Origin: Pseudomonadaceae bacterium SI-3
Lineage (GTDB): Bacteria > Pseudomonadota > Gammaproteobacteria > Pseudomonadales > Pseudomonadaceae
Assembly (NCBI GenBank): GCA_004010935.1
Contig: CP026511.1
Span: 4,154,001 to 4,218,000, forward strand
Length of the DNA: 64,000 nt
Direction of reading: 5' to 3'
The position numbers were made by a program, and so were the translations under genes. Each line of letters opens with the position of its first letter. Position 1 is the first letter of the stretch. This document shows, piece after piece, positions 47,272 through 57,354 of the stretch. The notes below the pieces were generated by a model. That model saw only the letters and a program-made list of their open reading frames with translations. It had not been told where the DNA came from and searched no databases.

Positions 47272-47298
47272 CAAAAAAAACCGCTGCCGTAGCAGCGG
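47272..47298 (-). terminator. intrinsic terminator after the third acyl-CoA dehydrogenase
   Basis: On the minus strand CCGCTGC-TACG-GCAGCGG is followed by eight T. It lies 21 bp past the stop of the gene at 47319 and before the diguanylate cyclase start. Confidence 0.92.
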
Positions 47299-47318
47299 TT
47301 TCTTTTCTTGCGGAGGCC

Positions 47319-49124
47319 TTAGTAGGCCAGCTCGAAGTGCGCCTCATCCATGTCCATCAGGTTGTCAGCACCGGACAGCATGGCTTCAACGTGGGTACGC
47401 GTACGCGGCAGGATGCGCTGGAAGTAGAAGCGTGCGGTCTGCACCTTGGCGGTGTAGAAGCCGTCCGCATCTTCGCCCGCAGCGATCTTCTCCGACGCCA
47501 GGCGTGCCATGTCCGCCCAGAAGTAGGCCAGGCAGGCGTAACCGCAGTACATCAGGTAATCCACCGAAGCGGCGCCGACTTCTTCGCGGTTCTTCATCGC
47601 AGCCATACCGACCTTCATGGTCAGATCGCCCCACTCCTTGTTCAGCTTGGCCAGAGGCTCGACGAACTGCTTGACCGGCTCGTTGCCTTCGTTGGCTTGG
47701 CAGAACTTGTGCACCACCTTGGTGAAGCCTTTCAGCGCCTCGCCCTGAGTCATCAGGACTTTACGGCCCAGCAGGTCAAGAGCCTGGATGCCGGTGGTGC
47801 CTTCGTACAGGCAGGAAATACGGCTGTCGCGAACGTTTTGCTCCATGCCCCACTCAGCGATGAAACCGTGGCCGCCGTAGATCTGCACGCCGTGGTTGGC
47901 CGCCTCGAAACCGACTTCGGTCATGAACGCCTTGGCGATCGGGGTCAGGAACGCCAGCATCGCGTCGGCGGCTTTGCGCTCGGCTTCATCCTTGCTGCGC
48001 TGGACGATGTCGACCTGCTTGGCTGCGAAATACATCATCGCCCGGTTGCCTTCGGCAAAGGCCTTCATAGTCAGCAGCATGCGGCGTACGTCAGGATGCA
48101 CGATGATCGGGTCAGCAGCCTTTTCGGGCGCCTTCGGACCGGTCAGCGAACGCATCTGCAGACGCTCCCGCGCATACTTGATACCGCCCTGGAAGCCGAT
48201 TTCCGCGTGTGCCAGGCCCTGCAGCGCAGTACCCAGACGCGCCGTGTTCATGAAGGTGAACATGCAGTTCAGACCCTTGTTCGGCGGGCCGATCAGGAAG
48301 CCAGTGGCGCCATCGAAGTTCATCACGCAGGTGGCGTTGCCGTGGATACCCATCTTGTGTTCCAGGGAGCCGCAAGACACGCCATTGCGCTCGCCTACGC
48401 CGCCTTCAGCGTTCGGCAGGAATTTCGGAACGATGAACAGGGAGATGCCCTTGGTGCCAGCCGGCGCATCGGGCAGACGAGCCAGAACGATATGGACGAT
48501 GTTATCGGCCATGTCGTGCTCACCCGCAGAGATGAAGATCTTGGTGCCGGATACCTTGTAGCTGCCATCGGCCTGAGGCTCGGCCTTGGTGCGCAGCATG
48601 CCCAGGTCGGTGCCGCAATGCGGCTCGGTCAGGCACATGGTGCCGGTCCACTCACCGGAAACAAGCTTGGTCAGGTAGGCCTGCTGCTGCTCAGGCGTGC
48701 CGTGCTCATGCAGGGTGTTCATTGCGCCGTGAGAGAGGCCGGGATACATGCCCCAGGACCAGTTGGCTTCACCGATCATTTCGCTGATTGCCAGGCCCAG
48801 CGATTCTGGCAGGCCTTGGCCACCATGCTCAACGTCATGGGCCAGGCTCGGCCAGCCACCTTCTACAAACTGCTGGTAAGCCTCTTTAAAGCCGGTCGGC
48901 GTCTTCACGCCGCTTTCGCTCCAGGTGCAACCCTCGATGTCGCCCACACGGTTCAGAGGCGCGATGACCTGCTCACAGAACTTCGCGCCTTCATCGAGGA
49001 TGGCATTGACCATGTCCGGGGTGGCGTCTTCACAACCCGGAAGGCTCTGATAGTGCGCTTCGTAGCCGAGCAATTCGTCACGTACAAAGCGGATATCGCG
49101 CAAGGGGGCCTTGTAGTCAGGCAT
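47319..49124 (-). CDS. acyl-CoA dehydrogenase, long type (third paralogue, PA0506-type)
   Basis: 601 residues with the family start [20 protein letters not shown]. Motifs [36 protein letters not shown] and catalytic Glu in [20 protein letters not shown]. Two adjoining PsrA-type operators lie 95-121 bp upstream, and it stands next to the 84-residue PA0505-like gene, so it is most likely the counterpart of PA0506. Codon use is strongly biased towards preferred codons, suggesting high expression. Confidence 0.94.
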   Translation of the reverse strand: MPDYKAPLRDIRFVRDELLGYEAHYQSLPGCEDATPDMVNAILDEGAKFCEQVIAPLNRVGDIEGCTWSESGVKTPTGFKEAYQQFVEGGWPSLAHDVEHGGQGLPESLGLAISEMIGEANWSWGMYPGLSHGAMNTLHEHGTPEQQQAYLTKLVSGEWTGTMCLTEPHCGTDLGMLRTKAEPQADGSYKVSGTKIFISAGEHDMADNIVHIVLARLPDAPAGTKGISLFIVPKFLPNAEGGVGERNGVSCGSLEHKMGIHGNATCVMNFDGATGFLIGPPNKGLNCMFTFMNTARLGTALQGLAHAEIGFQGGIKYARERLQMRSLTGPKAPEKAADPIIVHPDVRRMLLTMKAFAEGNRAMMYFAAKQVDIVQRSKDEAERKAADAMLAFLTPIAKAFMTEVGFEAANHGVQIYGGHGFIAEWGMEQNVRDSRISCLYEGTTGIQALDLLGRKVLMTQGEALKGFTKVVHKFCQANEGNEPVKQFVEPLAKLNKEWGDLTMKVGMAAMKNREEVGAASVDYLMYCGYACLAYFWADMARLASEKIAAGEDADGFYTAKVQTARFYFQRILPRTRTHVEAMLSGADNLMDMDEAHFELAY

Positions 49125-49218
49125 ATCGTAAACCTCAGCAGTGGGTTCTTGATTCAGGTGACTGACGGGTCAGCCACGCTTGATTTTGAATGGACCATCC
49201 GGCATAGCCCCGGCAGGT

Positions 49219-49245
49219 CAAACAGGCGTTTGAAACATACGTTTA
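49219..49245. promoter_or_regulatory. tandem PsrA-like operators
   Basis: CAAAC-AGGC-GTTTG (49219-49232) shares its last base with GAAAC-ATAC-GTTTA (49232-49245). Both fit the PsrA pattern C/GAAAC-N4-GTTTG/C, the first perfectly and the second with one mismatch. PsrA is the fatty-acid-responsive TetR-family regulator of pseudomonads, so de-repression of the acyl-CoA dehydrogenase by long-chain fatty acids is expected. Confidence 0.65.
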
Positions 49246-49363
49246 GGCCTGTTCGATGTCAAGCAGCGACCATGACGCCATTCGTCGGCATCTGAACAAT
49301 CATGGGCAGGGATCAGGGTGCCCGGAATCGGGCGAGGCGGCCGGCCAGAAAGGCCGGCGCAGG

Positions 49364-49618
49364 TCAGGCTTTGGTGTTGACCAATGTACCGAGCACTTCG
49401 TCGGCAGTCTGCAGGAGGCGCACGCCAGCGTTGGCCTGATGCTCACCCACTTTCATCTGAACCAGTTGCTCGGTCAGCTCGACCGTATCGGCCATTGCCT
49501 GAGAGGTTTCGGCAGCAGGCAGCGTGCGATCAGCCACGACAGCGCTGGCTTGGTCAACCCGCTGCTGGCCGGCTTGGTACGCTCCAAGGCCGGCAGATAG
49601 AAGACTGTTGATTTGCAT
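49364..49618 (-). CDS. small putative motility protein with flagellar-axial-like C-terminus (PA0505-type)
   Basis: 84 residues, no signal peptide. Two Ala/Gln/Leu-rich helical stretches; residues 40-84 (TSQAMADTVELTEQLVQMKV, then ANAGVRLLQTADEVLGTLV) resemble the C-terminal coiled-coil of rod/hook proteins such as FlgE and FlgG. GTGGGG lies upstream of ATG 49618. Located between bioD and an acyl-CoA dehydrogenase, as PA0505 is in P. aeruginosa. Function unknown; the YjfB-type 'putative motility protein' family is the nearest name I can give. Confidence 0.8.
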   Translation of the reverse strand: MQINSLLSAGLGAYQAGQQRVDQASAVVADRTLPAAETSQAMADTVELTEQLVQMKVGEHQANAGVRLLQTADEVLGTLVNTKA

Positions 49619-49740
49619 GATTCAAACCCCACTGAAGTCGCTTAGCTATCATTGATAGCAGAGCCGTTCCGCTGACGCCAGCGCCACGCCGCTATCAGCT
49701 GCATTCAAGCACATGATCGAATGATGCCTGCCCGCCGTCT

Positions 49741-50439
49741 TCAAGTCCTGAGCGGCAAAATCTTGAGCGGTGCCAGGTCGAGGTAGTGTGCTACCGCTGC
49801 CGGGCTTGCGGTCGGCAAGCGCGGCACCCGACCAAGGCATGGGGCCTCAAGCCGCTCATTCAACGTCGCGAGGTTTTCCTGCAATCGTGAGGTTGCAGGA
49901 TCAACGATGTTGGCGACCCAGCCGGCCAACCTCAATCCGTCGCGCTCGATGGCCTCGGCGCTGAGCAGCGCATGGTTGATACAGCCAAGCCGCACGCCGA
50001 CTACCAGAATCACCGGCAGCCCGAGCTCTATGGCGAGATCGGAAAGCGTTTCGTCTCCAGCCAGCGGCACGCGCCAGCCACCTGCGCCCTCCACCAGCGA
50101 GAACTGAGCCTGCAGTGCCAGCACTTGCCGAACCGGCTCGGCCAGCGACGTTACAGTCAGCTCAACACCCGCCTCACGGGCGGCCAGGTGTGGGGCGATT
50201 GCCGGCTCGAAGGCCAACGGGTTGACCTGCTCGTAGCGTAGCGGCAGCGTGCACTCGCCGAGCAGCGCCAGTGCGTCGCTGTTGCGCAGGCCTTCGGCGG
50301 TAATTTCGCAACCAGATGCGACCGGCTTCGCTGCTGCCGTGCTGAGCCCGGCCAGCCGCGCGGCGTGCAGGAGTCCGGCAGCGATAGTGGTCTTGCCGAC
50401 TTCGGTGTCTGTACCGGTGACGAAATAAGCCGCGGTCAT
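49741..50439 (-). CDS. bioD: dethiobiotin synthetase
   Basis: ATP-dependent closure of the ureido ring. 232 residues from ATG 50439, coupled to bioC by ATGA and preceded by AAGGAG inside bioC. P-loop [16 protein letters not shown] and [12 protein letters not shown] are diagnostic. Last gene of the bioB-F-H-C-D run. Confidence 0.96.
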   Translation of the reverse strand: MTAAYFVTGTDTEVGKTTIAAGLLHAARLAGLSTAAAKPVASGCEITAEGLRNSDALALLGECTLPLRYEQVNPLAFEPAIAPHLAAREAGVELTVTSLAEPVRQVLALQAQFSLVEGAGGWRVPLAGDETLSDLAIELGLPVILVVGVRLGCINHALLSAEAIERDGLRLAGWVANIVDPATSRLQENLATLNERLEAPCLGRVPRLPTASPAAVAHYLDLAPLKILPLRT

Positions 50440-51260
50440 GTCAACTCCTTGCACAACACGCCATACACCACCTGATAGGTCGCCGGGAGCCCGCTCGGCG
50501 TGCGGAACTGCTCGTAGGCATCGATCAGCGCTCGAATCCGAGCACGGCCGGTAAGCCCGCCCGGGCGGCCAGGGTTCAGGTTATGCGCGCCGAGCGCCTT
50601 GAGTTCGCTGGTCAGCTGACGCAGCTCGGCGAAATGCAGCACCTCGGGCTCGACCTCTAACCGCTCCAGCTGCAAACCACCGGCGGCGCAGTACTGCTGA
50701 TAGGCGCTGAACGGGCGAAAGCGATTCACATGGGCAAAACCGTCCACCGCCTGCCAGCTGTCGCGCAGCTCCTGCAGAGTCCCGCTGCAGAGGCTGCTGA
50801 AGGCGAACACACCACCAGGACGGAGTACCCGCTTCGCCTCGCTCAGCACGGCGGGGAAATCCTCACACCACTGCAGCGCCAGACTGGAAAAAATCAGATC
50901 CACCGACGCATCACGCAGCGGCAAGCACTCAGCATCGCCAGCGATGAAGCTGCCCGCGCCGCCCTGGGGCCGGGCATGGCGTAGCATGCCTTCGGCGATA
51001 TCCAGCGCGACGCCTTCACCAGCCGGAAAGCGGTTCGCCAGGACTCGGGAGAAATAGCCGGTGCCGCAACCCAGATCCAGCCAGCGCGCCGACGTCAACC
51101 CAAGGGGCAGACGCTCGATCAGCGCGTTGCCGACGGTGCGCTGCAGCTCGGCCACACCATCGTAACTAGATGCCGCACGGGAAAACGACGCAGCAACCTG
51201 ACGCTTGTCAGGCAGGCCGCTTTTCGTATCCGGTGCTAGTGCCGCGACCGCGTCCGTCAT
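50436..51260 (-). CDS. bioC: malonyl-ACP O-methyltransferase
   Basis: Methylates malonyl-ACP so that fatty acid synthase can build the pimeloyl chain. 274 residues, class I SAM methyltransferase with [30 protein letters not shown] and [14 protein letters not shown]. Coupled to bioH by ATGA at 51257-51260. Confidence 0.95.
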   Translation of the reverse strand: MTDAVAALAPDTKSGLPDKRQVAASFSRAASSYDGVAELQRTVGNALIERLPLGLTSARWLDLGCGTGYFSRVLANRFPAGEGVALDIAEGMLRHARPQGGAGSFIAGDAECLPLRDASVDLIFSSLALQWCEDFPAVLSEAKRVLRPGGVFAFSSLCSGTLQELRDSWQAVDGFAHVNRFRPFSAYQQYCAAGGLQLERLEVEPEVLHFAELRQLTSELKALGAHNLNPGRPGGLTGRARIRALIDAYEQFRTPSGLPATYQVVYGVLCKELT

Positions 51261-51979
51261 TCCGCCTTGCTCTTGATGAAAGCCGCGATGGTTGCGGCCA
51301 CGTCGTCCGGCCGCTCCAAAGGGAGCGCGTGGCTTGTCGAGGCGATCAGCTCGGCTTCGACCCCAGGCATCCAGCGCCGAAGCGCATCACAGGCAGTCGA
51401 AGGCACCAGCGCGTCGCCACCGGCAAACAGGTGCAATTGCGGCCCGAAATAGCCATGCAGCGCGCCACGTCCGTCCAGCTCAGCGAGTAATCGCAAGCCG
51501 GCTTCAAGCACGGTCGACGTCGAATCAGATTGGCTGACTTCCAGCTGGCGGGCCAGCGTTCGCGGATCGTAGCCACCGCGGCTACAGAGCAGACGGAAAC
51601 GCTTGAGCGTTTCCTCGGGATCAAGCCTGAACGCCTCTTGAAAAGCATCGAAGATCTCCGCTGCCATCGCTTCGGGCCACTGAGGGCGGGCACGGAAGCA
51701 GGGGTTGCTGGCGATGGTGACCAGTCCACGGCAGGAATCCAAGCGCCGCGCGGCGAGCTGGGCCGCCAGCATACCGCCCAGCGACCAACCGGCCAGCCAG
51801 CTGTCATCGGGTAAACGGCGGTCGAGTTCATCCAGCCAGGCTTCGGGATCGGCAAGCTCGGGCAAGGACTCGATGACCACGTCAAGATCCTGATCGAGTT
51901 CTGTCAAAGCCTCACACAAAGGCTGCAAAGCAGCCGGGCCATACGCCCAACCGGGTAGCAAAATCAGCTGATCACGCAT
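51257..51979 (-). CDS. bioH: pimeloyl-ACP methyl ester carboxylesterase
   Basis: Removes the methyl ester from pimeloyl-ACP. 240-residue alpha/beta hydrolase. Oxyanion segment LLPGWAYG, nucleophile Ser in [13 protein letters not shown], and catalytic His in [15 protein letters not shown]. The start overlaps the bioF stop by 8 bp. The start ATG 51979 gives the usual short N-terminus ([11 protein letters not shown]). Confidence 0.93.
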   Translation of the reverse strand: MRDQLILLPGWAYGPAALQPLCEALTELDQDLDVVIESLPELADPEAWLDELDRRLPDDSWLAGWSLGGMLAAQLAARRLDSCRGLVTIASNPCFRARPQWPEAMAAEIFDAFQEAFRLDPEETLKRFRLLCSRGGYDPRTLARQLEVSQSDSTSTVLEAGLRLLAELDGRGALHGYFGPQLHLFAGGDALVPSTACDALRRWMPGVEAELIASTSHALPLERPDDVAATIAAFIKSKAE

Positions 51980-53153
51980 CCGCTTCAGGCTCCTCGGCCA
52001 TTCGATTCCAGCATTCGGCCAGGATATCCAGCAGTCGTTCCACCTGCGCTTCGCTATGCGACGCGCTGAAGGTCACTCGCAGCCGCGCGCTGCCGGTTGG
52101 CACTGTCGGCGGGCGGATGGCACCGACCAGAATTCCACGCTCACGCAGCGCCGCAGAGAGTCTCAGGGCGCGCTCGCTGCTACCGACCAGAATCGGCTGG
52201 ATCGGCGTCGGGCTATCCATCAAGGTCAGACCGATCTCGCTCGCACCCTGACGGAAACGTGCGATCAGACTGTTCAGGTGATCTCGGCGCCAGCTCTCAC
52301 TGCGGAGTAGCTCCAGGCTTTTGAGGGTGGCGCAGGCGACAGCCGGTGGCTGGCTGGTCGTATAGATGTAAGGCCGAGCGAACTGGATCAGCGTCTCGAT
52401 CAGTTCCTCGCTGCCAGCCACAAAGGCCCCAGCGGTGCCGAAGGCTTTGCCGAGCGTGCCGACCAGGACCGGCACGTCATCTATCCCCAAGCCGAAATGC
52501 TCGACGATGCCGCCGCCGGTTTTGCCCAACGGGCCGAAGCCGTGTGCGTCATCGACCATGACCCAGGCATTTTTGACTTTCGCAGTGGCGCAGAGCGCTG
52601 GCAGGTTGGCCAGATCGCCATCCATGCTGAATACGCCATCGGTAACCACCAGCGTATCGCCGGCGGCCTTGTCCAGGCGCTTGGCCAGGCTGTCGACGTC
52701 GTTGTGCAGGTAACGCGAGAAGCGCGCGCCACTGAGCAGACCGGCATCGAGCAGCGAAGCGTGATTGATACGGTCTTCCAGCACTGTATCGCCCTGCCCC
52801 ACCAGCGCTGTAACGGCTGCGAGGTTGGCCATGTAACCGGTGGAGAACAACAATGCTCGCGGCCGGCCGGTGAACTCAGCCAGGGCCTCCTCAAGCTGGT
52901 GATGCGGTGTACTGTGCCCCATGACCAGATGCGATGCACCGCCGCCGACACCCCAGCGCGCAGCACCCTGCTGCATGGCGCGGACGACGTCGGGGTGGCT
53001 AGCCAGCCCCAGATAGTCGTTGGAGCAGAACGCCAACAACTGTTCGCCATCAACCGTCACCTCCGGCTGCTGCGGTGTTTCCAGCAATGGGCGACGGCGA
53101 TAGAGGTGGGCGGCGCGGCGCTCAGCGAGACGAGACGCAAGATCGAAAGGCAT
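51972..53153 (-). CDS. bioF: 8-amino-7-oxononanoate synthase
   Basis: PLP enzyme condensing pimeloyl-ACP with L-alanine. 393 residues. [16 protein letters not shown] near the start, [32 protein letters not shown], and the PLP-lysine site [17 protein letters not shown]. It follows bioB after 98 bp that hold a palindromic repeat. Confidence 0.96.
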   Translation of the reverse strand: MPFDLASRLAERRAAHLYRRRPLLETPQQPEVTVDGEQLLAFCSNDYLGLASHPDVVRAMQQGAARWGVGGGASHLVMGHSTPHHQLEEALAEFTGRPRALLFSTGYMANLAAVTALVGQGDTVLEDRINHASLLDAGLLSGARFSRYLHNDVDSLAKRLDKAAGDTLVVTDGVFSMDGDLANLPALCATAKVKNAWVMVDDAHGFGPLGKTGGGIVEHFGLGIDDVPVLVGTLGKAFGTAGAFVAGSEELIETLIQFARPYIYTTSQPPAVACATLKSLELLRSESWRRDHLNSLIARFRQGASEIGLTLMDSPTPIQPILVGSSERALRLSAALRERGILVGAIRPPTVPTGSARLRVTFSASHSEAQVERLLDILAECWNRMAEEPEADA

Positions 53154-53164
53154 AGTTCAATACC

Positions 53165-53243
53165 CTAAGGAGCGAGCTTGCTCGCGAACGGGAGAACGCG
53201 AAAGCTTCGCGAGCAAGGACTAGGCGTCCCCCTCGCTCCTACT
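53165..53243. repeat. REP-type palindromic element between bioB and bioF
   Basis: Two inverted REP-like units. The left one is AAGGAGCGAGCTTGCTCGCG, and the right one contains GCGAAAGCTTCGCGAGCAAG; the outer arms AGGAGCGAG / CTCGCTCCT also pair. This GTAGGAGCGAGCTTGCTCGC pattern is the common extragenic palindrome of several Pseudomonas groups. In the transcript it would fold and may lower bioF relative to bioB expression. Confidence 0.8.
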
Positions 53244-53251
53244 GAGGTTGC

Positions 53252-54307
53252 TTAGGCAGTGGCGTCGTAAAACAGTTTGCTGTCACGCTGCTCGACCAGG
53301 GCCTGCTCGATGGCGGCCTGATGCACTTCGTCATCGTGCTCTTCGCGGGCTTCCGGCTGGATCCCCAGACGCTTGAACAGCAGCATGTCCTTGTCGGCCT
53401 GCGGGTTGCCGGTGGTCAGCAACTTTTCGCCGTAAAAGATCGAGTTGGCGCCAGCGAGGAAGGCCAGCGCCTGCATCTGCTCGTTCATCTGCTCGCGACC
53501 GGCCGACAGGCGCACATGGGATTTCGGCATCATGATCCGCGCCACGGCGAGCATACGGATGAAGTCAAAAGGATCGACGTCCTGCTCTTCGGCCAGCGGT
53601 GTGCCCTTGACCTTGACCAGCATGTTGATCGGCACCGATTCCGGATGCTCGGGCAGGTTGGCCAGTTGAATCAGCAGGCCGGCGCGGTCATTCAGCGACT
53701 CACCCATGCCAAGAATGCCACCGGAGCAGATCTTCATGCCCGACTCGCGGACATAGCTCAGCGTCTCCAACCGGTCGGCGTAGGTGCGGGTGGTGATGAT
53801 GCTGCCGTAGAACTCCGGCGAGGTGTCCAGGTTGTGGTTGTAGTAGTCCAGCCCCGCGGCTGCCAACGCTTTGGTCTGCTCCTGATCGAGCTTGCCGAGG
53901 GTCATGCAGGTTTCCAGTCCCAGTGCTTTCACGCCTTCGACCATTTTCAGCACGTAAGGCATGTCCTTGGCGGACGGGTGCTTCCAGGCGGCGCCCATGC
54001 AGAAGCGCGTCGAACCAATGGCCTTGGCTTCGGCCGCAGCCTCCAGCACCTTCTGCACTTCCATCAACTTTTCTTTATCGAGGCCGGTGTTGTAGTGGCC
54101 TGATTGGGGGCAGTACTTGCAATCTTCCGGGCAGGCGCCCGTTTTGATCGACAGCAACGTCGAAACCTGGACGCGGTTGGCATCGAAGTGCTGGCGGTGC
54201 ACGCCTTGAGCCTGGAAGATCAGGTCATTGAAGGGTTGTTCGAAGAGCGCCTTGACTTCGGCGAGGCTCCAGTCGTGACGGGTAACGGAAGCGGCGGTGG
54301 CGCTCAT
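53252..54307 (-). CDS. bioB: biotin synthase
   Basis: Radical-SAM enzyme inserting sulfur into dethiobiotin. 351 residues from ATG 54307 with AAGGATT upstream; a TTG two codons earlier is not needed. The SAM-cluster motif CX3CX2C is in [17 protein letters not shown]. Other motifs are [12 protein letters not shown] and [17 protein letters not shown]. First gene of the bio run, divergent from comF over 93 bp. Confidence 0.97.
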   Translation of the reverse strand: MSATAASVTRHDWSLAEVKALFEQPFNDLIFQAQGVHRQHFDANRVQVSTLLSIKTGACPEDCKYCPQSGHYNTGLDKEKLMEVQKVLEAAAEAKAIGSTRFCMGAAWKHPSAKDMPYVLKMVEGVKALGLETCMTLGKLDQEQTKALAAAGLDYYNHNLDTSPEFYGSIITTRTYADRLETLSYVRESGMKICSGGILGMGESLNDRAGLLIQLANLPEHPESVPINMLVKVKGTPLAEEQDVDPFDFIRMLAVARIMMPKSHVRLSAGREQMNEQMQALAFLAGANSIFYGEKLLTTGNPQADKDMLLFKRLGIQPEAREEHDDEVHQAAIEQALVEQRDSKLFYDATA

Positions 54308-54400
54308 GGGCAATCCTTGTAATTAATAGCGGCTCGGCGGCCAGGCACGGATGCGAAATGGTTAGCCAAGGCCGAGGCGCTGTCAACCAGGAAAGGAATC

Positions 54401-55126
54401 ATGGTTTACAACTGGCTAAATATTGAACACTACTGTTCGCTTTGTGATGAGCGCTGCGAAACACGGCAATCGGTTTGCGGCGCCTGCGAAGCAGAGCTGC
54501 CCTGGCTGGGCGAGCACTGTTCTGTATGCGCCCTACCGTTGCCGGCGTCCGGCCTGATCTGCGGCGAATGTCTCAAGCGGCCGCCCGCGTTCGATCAGGT
54601 TACCGTGCCGTGGCGCTTCGCCTTTCCGGTAGACACCCTGATCAGCCGTTTTAAACACCAATCTCAATGGCCGCTCGGCAGGCTGCTGGCGGAGCAGCTG
54701 TCGCGCCATTTGCAGCACGCGTTCGATGAAGGTTTGCTACGCCCCGACGCCTTGTTGCCGGTGCCCCTGGCCCGCAAGCGGTTGCGTCAACGCGGCTTCA
54801 ATCAGGCGCAAATGCTAGCTGATTGGCTGAGCACAGCACTGTCGATCCCCGTCGATACGAAGCTCTTAACACGGGTTCAGGACACCCAGTCGCAGCAGGA
54901 GCTCGATGCGGCCAGTCGGCGACGAAATCTGCGCCAGGCGTTTGCGCTTATTGATGATCGGAGCCTGACCGGACGTCACCTGGCAATCATCGACGATGTG
55001 CTGACAACGGGCGCAACCGCGGAGGCGTTGGCCCGTCTGCTTAAGCGAGCCGGCGCGGCACGCGTTGACGTCTATTGCCTGGCGCGCACACCGAAACCCG
55101 GCGAGTCGCCAGGCGCGGTTGTGTAA
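54401..55126 (+). CDS. comF: ComF-family phosphoribosyltransferase
   Basis: 241 residues. The N-terminal double zinc ribbon has CSLC, CGAC, CSVC and CGEC pairs within the first 70 residues. The C-terminal type I PRTase domain carries the PRPP motif IIDDVLTTGAT and LARKRLRQRGFNQAQMLADW, the ComF signature. Links to DNA uptake come from ComF/GntX relatives and are not shown here. GAAAGGAATC precedes ATG 54401. Confidence 0.92.
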   Translation: MVYNWLNIEHYCSLCDERCETRQSVCGACEAELPWLGEHCSVCALPLPASGLICGECLKRPPAFDQVTVPWRFAFPVDTLISRFKHQSQWPLGRLLAEQLSRHLQHAFDEGLLRPDALLPVPLARKRLRQRGFNQAQMLADWLSTALSIPVDTKLLTRVQDTQSQQELDAASRRRNLRQAFALIDDRSLTGRHLAIIDDVLTTGATAEALARLLKRAGAARVDVYCLARTPKPGESPGAVV

Positions 55127-55170
55127 ACACGCCAGTGCAATACACTGGGTACCCGTCCACGGAGCCGACC

Positions 55171-56145
55171 ATGAGCCACCCCTTCGACACGCTTACGCCT
55201 GACCTTGTGCTCGATGCGGTGGAAAGCACCGGCTTCATCAGCGACGCTCGCGTGCTGGCATTGAACAGCTACGAAAACCGCGTTTACCAGGTGGGCATCG
55301 AGGACGAAACGCCGATCGTTGCGAAGTTCTACCGCCCTGGCCGCTGGAGCAACGAATCCATTCTCGAAGAGCATCAGTTCTCCAAGGAGCTGGCCGATCG
55401 CGAAATCCCGGTCGTGGCGCCATTCGAGCGCGACGGCAAAACCCTGTTCGAACACGCCGGTTTTCGCTTCGCGCTCTTTCCTCGCCGCGGCGGTCGCGCG
55501 CCGGAGCCGGGCAATTTGGATCAGCTCTATCGACTCGGCCAGTTGCTGGGCCGCATGCATGCGGTCAGCGCCAGCCGGCCCTTCGAGCATCGGGAAACAC
55601 TCAATGCCCAGCATTTCGGCCATGAGTCGCTGGCGACGCTGCTCGAAGGTAATTTCGTGCCCAAGAGCCTGCTGCCTGCTTACGAGTCAGTGGCGCGCGA
55701 CCTGCTGAAGCGCGTCGATGATGTCTTCGCCCGCACAGACTTCCAGCCGATCCGCCTGCATGGCGACTGCCATCCCGGCAATATCCTCGCCCGTGACGAT
55801 GCGTTCCACCTGGTCGATCTGGACGATTGCCGGATGGGGCCGTCGGTGCAGGACATCTGGATGATGCTGGCGGGCGAACGTCACGAGCGCCTCGGGCAGC
55901 TGTCCGAACTGGTCGATGGCTACAGCGAATTCCACGACTTCGCCCCGCGAGAACTCCCGCTGATCGAAGCGCTTCGCGCTCTACGTCTGATGCACTACAG
56001 CGCCTGGCTTGCCCGCCGCTGGGATGACCCGGCCTTCCCCATGAGCTTTCCCTGGTTCGGCACCGAACGGTACTGGGGCGATCAGGTGCTGATCTTGCGT
56101 GAGCAGATGTCCGCGCTGCAGGAAGAGCCGTTGAAGCTCTTTTAG
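55171..56145 (+). CDS. srkA: stress-response serine/threonine kinase SrkA (YihE)
   Basis: 324 residues from ATG 55171 (GGAGCCGACC upstream); an in-frame start at 55075 would overlap comF. Aminoglycoside-phosphotransferase-like kinase fold with VAKFYRPGRWSNESILEEH (Lys of the N-lobe), catalytic RLHGDCHPGNILA and metal site HLVDLDDCRMGPSVQDIW. YihE kinases protect against envelope/Cpx-type stress death in enterics; the same role here is inferred. 44 bp after comF. Confidence 0.94.
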   Translation: MSHPFDTLTPDLVLDAVESTGFISDARVLALNSYENRVYQVGIEDETPIVAKFYRPGRWSNESILEEHQFSKELADREIPVVAPFERDGKTLFEHAGFRFALFPRRGGRAPEPGNLDQLYRLGQLLGRMHAVSASRPFEHRETLNAQHFGHESLATLLEGNFVPKSLLPAYESVARDLLKRVDDVFARTDFQPIRLHGDCHPGNILARDDAFHLVDLDDCRMGPSVQDIWMMLAGERHERLGQLSELVDGYSEFHDFAPRELPLIEALRALRLMHYSAWLARRWDDPAFPMSFPWFGTERYWGDQVLILREQMSALQEEPLKLF

Positions 56146-56206
56146 CTGGAAGTTCGGAAGGGAGCGGGGGGCCATCGGAGCCCCGACGGTCTAGCGCTGG
56201 CCTGCT

Positions 56207-56347
56207 CGGTGGGCTGAAGCCCACCCTACGACTCATGCAAAGCGTTGCCGGCCATACCTACTCGCTGCCTACATGTTCCCCGGAGCACGCTCGCCCTACC
56301 CTACGACCTCAAGACTGACTAACCGTAGGGTGGGCTTTAGCCCCACC
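56207..56347. repeat. inverted pair of REP-like units
   Basis: CGGTGGGCTGAAGCCCACCC at 56207 and its inverted relative CGTAGGGTGGGCTTTAGCCC at 56324 lie about 95 bp apart between convergent srkA and rlmJ; each is itself a hairpin. The GTAGGGTGGGCTT-type repeat is frequent in the P. stutzeri group. The arrangement resembles a REP doublet. Confidence 0.75.
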
Positions 56348-56372
56348 AGTCGCACACGCATCTACGTCGCGG

Positions 56373-57212
56373 TCAGGCCTCCTCAATCAACCAGTCCAGC
56401 CGCCAGCCGCCTTCGCTCTGCCCCAGCAGCTTAGCCAGCCAGGGCAACAGTTCGCGCAGCTCTTCCTCCAGCCCCCACGGCGGGTTGCTGATAGCCAGGC
56501 CCGAGCCGTTCAGCCGCAGCGCCTCGTCGGTGGGGTGGACGTACAGCTCAGCGCGCAGCAATTTGGGTGCACCGCTGCGCGACAGGTCCTGATAGAAGCG
56601 CTTGAGCTGCCGCTCATCCTTGATGGGATACCAGATCACACCGATGGTCTGGCGCATGCGTCCCAGCGCTTCCTTCAACGCCGTCACGCAGCGGCTCAGC
56701 TCGTCGGCCTGCTCGAATGGCGGGTCGATGAGCAGGACAACGCGTTTTTCGTGCGTCGGCATCAAGGCGCGCGGCACGTGCCAGCCCTCGCCCAGGTGCA
56801 CCGCAACACGGTGGTCACCGGACATGTTGTCCTTGAGCAGGCGGCCGTCCTCAGGGTGCTTTTCGTTGAGTTGCAGGCGATCCTGCGGGCGCGTCAGCTG
56901 GCGCGCCAGCTCCGGCGAGCCGGGGTAGTAACGCAGCTGACCGCTTGGATTGAGCGCACGGATCACATCCAGATACCCCTGCGCCATTGCCGGGACATCC
57001 TCTGCCTGCCACAGCCGCGCGATGCCCTGCAGCCACTCGCCGGTGCGGCTGGCCTGGTCACCGGCCAAGTCATACAGGCCGACGCCGGCATGGCTGTCGA
57101 GATAGGCGAACGGCGCCTCCTTGCGCGCCAGCATGGCGAACAGACGGGACAAGACGAGGTGTTTGAAGACGTCGGCGTGATTGCCGGCGTGAAAAGCGTG
57201 GCGGTAATTCAT
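56373..57212 (-). CDS. rlmJ: 23S rRNA (adenine-2030-N6)-methyltransferase RlmJ
   Basis: 279 residues. N-terminal MNYRHAFHAGNHADVFKHLV and FAYLDSHAGVGLYDL form the SAM site; the catalytic tetrapeptide is DPPF in LLIDPPFEQ. Typical RlmJ length is 280. Convergent with srkA, divergent from the nitronate monooxygenase-type gene. Confidence 0.95.
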   Translation of the reverse strand: MNYRHAFHAGNHADVFKHLVLSRLFAMLARKEAPFAYLDSHAGVGLYDLAGDQASRTGEWLQGIARLWQAEDVPAMAQGYLDVIRALNPSGQLRYYPGSPELARQLTRPQDRLQLNEKHPEDGRLLKDNMSGDHRVAVHLGEGWHVPRALMPTHEKRVVLLIDPPFEQADELSRCVTALKEALGRMRQTIGVIWYPIKDERQLKRFYQDLSRSGAPKLLRAELYVHPTDEALRLNGSGLAISNPPWGLEEELRELLPWLAKLLGQSEGGWRLDWLIEEA

Positions 57213-57354
57213 CGGGCACTCCTGAAGAGCGCACAGTCTAACTGCGCCGAGCCGCGATTCGCAGAGCCTGGACGAAACACCCGTTGACCAGGGGTACGAA
57301 ATCTCGACAAACGGCTGCTACAGTGACCCACCGCTATCCAACCAGGACGCCCCG

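Noticed and set aside
47214..49295. 693-codon open frame on the plus strand opposite the third acyl-CoA dehydrogenase
   Set aside because: Shadow of a strongly codon-biased gene. Similar long antisense frames at 33715-34884 (opposite aceE), 41981-42904, 44829-45794 and 28265-29404 are explained the same way.
53252..54313. TTG start for bioB two codons upstream
   Set aside because: ATG 54307 has the better-spaced AAGGATT and gives the normal BioB start.
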